Shown in pieces: positions 59,298 through 64,000 of a stretch of 64,000 nucleotides of DNA (the first letter of the stretch is position 1; every line of letters starts with the position of its first letter). A program made the translations under genes and the position numbers. The notes under the pieces are model-generated. The model was given only the letters and a program-made list of their open reading frames with translations. It had not been told where the DNA came from and ran no database searches. The DNA comes from Hyperoplus lanceolatus (taxonomy: Eukaryota > Chordata > Actinopteri > Uranoscopiformes > Ammodytidae): assembly GCA_026929865.2 (NCBI GenBank), contig CM049406.2:29179001-29243000 (forward strand). Direction: 5' to 3'.

Positions 59298-62200
59298 CTT
59301 TAAGGGTGCCGAGCTGCAGCTCCGTTCAAGCTCCATCGCGGCTCGGCACCTCCAGCAGAAGAAACAGCAGGGCTCTGCGGAGGCCAGCCAGCAGGCCCCT
59401 CTCAAGCCGCCAGAGGTGGCAGAGGCCGACGCTCGCGCCCGGGTCACAGCGCTGGGAGGAAACCCCGAGGACCGCCGACTGGTCCTGAGCAAGATGGAGG
59501 TCCAGCTCGGCCAGTACAAGGGGCAGACCTTCCAGTGTCTGCTGACCAACAACGTCGGTTACTCTGCCAACCTGCTGGCACTACACCAGGCTGAGCGCGA
59601 GGGGGGGATACCAGCTGCACCCCTCTCATGGCCAGCAAAGACGCCCTGCTGGAGTACGCGGGCCTGTTCCCTACTATGAGCCCGGCCATAGCGGGGAAGA
59701 GGACAGGCCAGGAGGGAGATCAGCTGGTGGGCTTCGGGAATCACGGCTCCCTCACCTACAGGGAGCTGTATGACTCCAAGGATGCGAAGATCAGCAGGTA
59801 AGACTTTACCATTAACGAAATGACATGAGGAGGGTTAAACGATTGTGTCTTTATGGTTAATATTCTGAACTATTTTCTCCTAACTTCAGCTACAGGAGCT
59901 GGGTGAGGGGCCAGATGCCAGACTACCCCAACTCCGCTCTGGCCAAGCTGAAGCAGTATGTGTCGAAGAGGGACAAGCTTCACACAGCTGCCCCAGCGAC
60001 CTCATTCCAGCCCTTTGCTGCTTCCTCCTCATCCGCATCCCAGGCCGCCAGCAGGATCCCCTCCACCATGACTCCACCCCCCACCACACCTCCAGCAGCC
60101 ACCAGGAAGCCACGGGTTGCCCACACTCCACCCCCTGCCACACGGGTGGCACACACACCACCCCCGGCGGCAGCCACCAGGAAGCCACGCATGCCCCCCA
60201 CTCCACCACGGACCCCCACCGTTTCCCCCACTGCTTGCCCTCCACCCACCCAGAGGAAGAGACAAGTCTCTGTCCTCTTAGGTATGTTTGGCAATAATTC
60301 TCATCATGTTAGTCTTTGTTGTTTTGTATTAACACTGTAATGTGGAGTTTAATACATCATTAATTGTGTTTCCAGCTTCCTCTGAGGATGAGGTGGATGA
60401 CAGGCAGATGGTGGAAGCTGCTGCTGCTGCTGAAGTTTCTTTTTCTGGTAAGTGTCTTTCTTACTGTAAACACACCTAACGCATTGAAATGTCATACACT
60501 GTGATTGCTGCATTTCTCTCTTGTTATTTCAGCCCCACCGGGGAAGAGAAGGGCTGCTGCTGCTGCTGCCACTCCTCCCCGTGCCTCTGCTGCTGCTGCT
60601 GCTGCCACTCCTAGGCCCAGTGCTGCTGTGCCCCTGCTCGCTCCAGTCAGTCTGTGCGCTCCCCAGAGGGGTATACTACAAAGCAAACTCAACAGAGCCC
60701 GGCTCTCTTTTTTTGATCTGGTTCAACATAACACATACCCTCGCTCAGAGCTAACCGGTATCACGAAGGAAGTTATCAACCTCTTATGTTGAATGAGGGT
60801 TTCAGCTTCAGGCTCTGTGCGCGTCCCTATAAGAGGGGGCGTTTGACCGTCATTTGACTCTGCTTCCGCACAGACTGGACTGATCTTGTGCCGCTAACTT
60901 TACACAAACGGACTGATTGTGAGCAGCTGAGTAAAACAAAAGTGTGTCGCCAACTTCATTCAAGAGGAAGAGTTTGTCAGTCTGAATCATTACAGCAGAA
61001 AACAGAGAGCCGAAAAAAACTCTTACTGCAAATAGGCTAAGGAGAGTGGAATGCTGCCAGCATGGAAATTATTTATTTATCTTGCCGATCGTTCTCGCAG
61101 TGCGTAACGTGACATTATAAAACAATGAAACGTGGAACTCGGATTTAAACACTATACCATTTAGCCTAATATATATAGGCTACTTTGCTATATAGCACTA
61201 CGCCTATAGTCCCACACTTAATGTAATTTAAGTCTGACACTGTCCCCAAATGAATAGCCTATGGAAAATCATTTAGTTTTGGGCCACATCATAATGAATA
61301 CAATTTTAATTTAGACTATTAGTCTTTTATTTGAATCTTACAAATACCAATAGGCCTACATTAAAAAACCTGTAGTCTGGATTTTTCGGACAAATATGAA
61401 TCTACTGTGAGAAGCTTAACCTGCGAGTCTGCAGCGATGTCCGAACTGTGACAGCTGTCACCTGTCACGTCCCAACTGTAATCGCTACTGATGAAAAGAA
61501 AGAAGCCCACAGTGAAATAATGTTGCAACCTGTGATTTTATAGAACGCTTTATTAAGAGCCAGTGTGTGTAGATCGCCAGGTAAAATCATTTGAGGTGAG
61601 AGCATAGAGTGGCGCTGCATACAGTAGGCTATTGGTGTGGGCTATTTTACATTTTCAATAACTGTATGCATGTGGCAAAAAGCCGCAGCGCGATGTTACA
61701 GTTCACTCTGTAAGCCTAATATCACGGCTTCGTTTCGTTCATTAACTTACTGATCAATAAGTTTAGATGTAACAGTTTCCTCAGTGAGAATGTAGCGCTC
61801 AGACAATATTGTCAGGTCCGCGGGATTTCTAAATGTGATTTACCACGGTGATCTAGCCAGGTAAAAAGAGAGCCACCTTTCGTGATACTGAAAATTCTGG
61901 CTTTAGACCGCTTTAGACTCAACAGACCTCGCTCAGACCTTAATCTCGCTTCGTAGTATACCCCTCAGGTCTGTGATAAATTTAGTTAACTTTAATAAAT
62001 CAATCTATAAATGTGCATGTGTTGAAGCGTTTAAAGTGTTTTTTATTGTAATTGCAGGTCATCCTTCCGGAGGCCTGGAAGGTCAGCATGCCCCGAGAGC
62101 AGCAGGAGTGGGTCAGCAAGAAGCTGTTTGTGAGGGACAAGTCAGGACACGCCGTCCTGACTGGCGACATAACAATGTGGAACCATCCACCTGGTCCACG

Positions 62201-63763
62201 GGCTGTCTACAGCCAGTGTCCCTCCTCCTTCCACGTGTTTTTCCAGCGCCCCTTCTTCCTCTGGCTCCCATACAAACTCCTCAAGTGCCAGCTGTCCTGT
62301 CCCATCTGCAGCCACAAGCTCACAGGCTGTGGCCTTTATAAGACCATAAGGAAAGTGTTGGACAGTGATGGCTGGTACTTTATGGGGACGGAGTATTTGG
62401 AGTGCAGGTAAAGACCTTTGTGCATACATGTCTATTTTTGTGACATACTAACGATATTGATAAATATGAAAAGGTATAAACCTAATTTCTTCACTAAAAA
62501 AAATATATTAATTTTTTTCAATTACTGCACGAAGAAGGTGAGCGGCTGGGACGAGTGTGTGCGGAGACAGCTTCCGCTGGCCCAACAGCAGATGTTCCCC
62601 GCCATTATGACGTACAGGCTCGCGTGCGACAGGAAGGTTGTTGCCCAGATGAAGGGGAGGACATTGGGCAACAGCGTAAGCCGGCTGCGCCTTCCTCGTT
62701 GAGCAGCACACAGCGAAGTGGTTAAGGCGGTGCACGCTCTTCCTACACACCTGCAGGCAGTTTAGGCGAGTAGGTGTGGAGGTGCCCGACCTGCCCGCTC
62801 TGCTGAAGATGGAGCCTGTGCCGTCGACTACGTGGCTGCTCTACACATACGTCAGGGAGTCCTTCAAAAGGATAGATGAGCTGAAGTCCAAGGTGACATC
62901 GACCTTTGGCTTCATCCTGAAGATGGACTTCACAAAAAAGGTGAGAAGATTAGACTTTGACTGGTGTAACTCGTATAAACGAGCCACGTCTTTACTAACT
63001 CACGTTTTCCCTCCTCCTCTGCAGATCACCAAAAAACTGGCGGGAGCGGCTGCCGGCACCGGTTTGTGGATGAGCAGCGTGGGGAACGAACTGGGCCAGG
63101 TTCTGATGTCCGTCCAGACCTCCGCTGAGGGCTATGGACTGAGGGATATGACGTCAGGCCTGCAGGAGAGGTACTATCAGGCTGGGGTGGCACCTCCCCT
63201 GATCCTGTACGTGGACAGGGACTGCTGCCGGAGAGATGGAGTGTGCGCAGCGGGGGCTCTCTTCTCCGAGTGGCCGCACCTGGCCGTCCGGCTGGACATC
63301 TGGCATTTTATGTGTCGGCTGGTGGCGGGTGTGACCTCGGAGAGCCATCTGCTGTACCCGAGCCTGATGAGGTGGCTGTCGGCCTGCATCTACGAGTGGG
63401 GATCTACTGTCCCTTTTGAGGAGCGCAGCACTGGCAGACTGCCTGCGGAGGAAGGGAAACCTGGAGCTGACCATCAGGGAGATCGCGGGGCACAGGCGAC
63501 GGAGCGTCTCCTTGATGAAACACTCCAGACGTTCATGGATGCCACAGACACCATGAACGTCCCCATACTGCACCGCGCCAGAACAGAGGAGATCTGGCGC
63601 ACACAGCGGCAACACGTCACCTGCATCCAGGTACATCACCAAATGTGTATTGTATACTATTTATCAGCGTTTTTCTTGTCCGTGGATAATAATCAATCCT
63701 TTTTCTCCTCGTCAGGACCCTCCCAATGTACCGCTGTACACGAGGGTCGGATCGGTGACGATA
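59298..63763 (+). pseudogene. High-copy teleost gene with DUF6729-like cysteine region (probable transposon gene), broken
   Basis: Exon pieces are about 59298-59797 (LGGNPEDRRLVLSKMEVQLG, then after a frameshift GFGNHGSLTYRELYDSKDAK), 59890-60281, 60376-60447, 60533-60666, 62058-62407, about 62532-62939, 63025-63630 and 63716-63763. Exon 62058 carries RPFFLWLPYKLLKCQLSCPI, CSHKLTGCGLYKTIRKVLDS and GWYFMGTEYLECR, a zinc-cluster region like DUF6729. Later exons have STTWLLYTYVRESFKRIDEL, LAGAAAGT, LILYVDRDCC and VRLDIWHFMCRLVAGVTSES; the two Asp residues could be catalytic (inference). Frameshifts occur near 59610, 62700 and 63430-63480, the acceptor before CTKKVSGW is lost, a transposon sits at the donor of exon 60533, and the last exon stops abruptly at 63763. 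I know this protein as a repeated fish family but not its formal class. Confidence 0.6.
60667..61965. mobile_element. TIR element inserted exactly at an exon-intron border
   Basis: The ends AGGGGTATACTACAAAGC and GCTTCGTAGTATACCCCT are inverted over 18 bp with one mismatch. CAG flanks it at 60664-60666 and 61966-61968. Removing it rebuilds GCTCCCCAG/GTCTGTGAT, the splice donor of the host exon. The element carries no recognisable gene. Confidence 0.85.
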
Positions 63764-64000
63764 TATATCTATATGTATATATACATTAATTGGTTTTATT
63801 GAATCTTTTGACATAAAAAAAGAAATATGTAAAATATATACTATATACAAAGATGATTCCTCTTAAATATATACAATGATTCTTCTTGCCTGGCTGGCCA
63901 GGGAGGGAGGGAGGGAGCAGCAGCAGCACTGTGGGGAAACAGATGCACAAAGATTAGTGACGTGGAGGAGGAGGGGCGGTGGCGGCTGGCGTAAGGGGCT
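63764..64000. other. No gene recognised; break in the DUF6729-like gene
   Basis: After GGATCGGTGACGA the sequence changes to a tatatatctatatgtatata low-complexity stretch and then a GGAGGGAGGGAGGGAGCAGC-type purine run to the window end. It could be the 3' UTR of another gene or a new repeat. Confidence 0.4.

Noticed and set aside
59886..60294. Minus-strand open frames of 78-119 codons
   Set aside because: Antisense to the proline- and alanine-rich exon of the DUF6729-like gene; no motif of their own.

Overview
The window looks like a gene-poor stretch of a teleost fish nuclear genome. It holds the 5' two thirds of one conserved vertebrate gene, klhl20, on the minus strand. The rest is transposable elements and their debris in several nested layers. 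The teleost assignment is an inference. It rests on the klhl20 protein sequence, tRNA-derived SINEs of fish type, Tc1-like elements with about 280-bp inverted repeats, many hAT-like and TTAA-type MITEs, and ISL2EU- and KDZ-like transposons. No bacterial or viral gene organisation is present.

Layout. (1) 1-13.5 kb: klhl20. Nine coding exons are intact with consistent splice phases, and a non-coding first exon lies near 13.34 kb. The gene runs off the left edge, so the last kelch repeats are missing. Its introns hold CCCTGCGTTCC-type MITEs, a TTAA-type MITE, two tRNA-SINEs, a hAT-like MITE, and a Tc1-like element (8230-11561) split by a 1.7-kb hAT-like insertion. (2) 14.2-19.3 kb: a broken two-exon gene of an unclassified DDE-transposase-like family, bracketed by repeated GTCAACTCTGTT motifs. 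(3) 20.3-22.7 kb: two hAT-like non-autonomous elements, each with a perfect 8-bp target duplication. (4) 23.3-30.2 kb: two copies of a TIR element ('X'), both carrying the same captured LINE 3' fragment. One copy contains a fold-back Tc1 derivative. (5) 27.5-38.1 kb: an ISL2EU-like transposon with a THAP-DDE transposase gene on + and a YqaJ-type nuclease gene on -, tail to tail, damaged and colonised by X, a hAT-like element, a LINE and a SINE. (6) 38.8-53.26 kb: a 14.46-kb insertion with TGTAACC.../...GGTTACA ends and a CATG duplication that splits a TTAA-type MITE. It contains a multi-exon KDZ-like transposase gene with about 95-bp inverted repeats and a second TIR element, Z, itself interrupted. 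(7) 53.5-56.2 kb: the remains of a PIF/Harbinger element, with a DDE exon on + and a Myb/SANT gene on -. (8) 57.6-58.2 kb: a degenerate tandem repeat and a small MITE. (9) 59.3-63.76 kb: a multi-exon gene of a high-copy teleost family resembling DUF6729 proteins, with an insertion exactly at a splice donor.

Functionally, klhl20 (a cullin-3 adaptor) is the only evident host gene. Every other coding region belongs to a transposon, and most carry frameshifts, stops or insertions. The clearest biology is the order of insertions, which can be read from target-site duplications, and the paired-gene architecture of the ISL2EU, Harbinger and KDZ-like elements.
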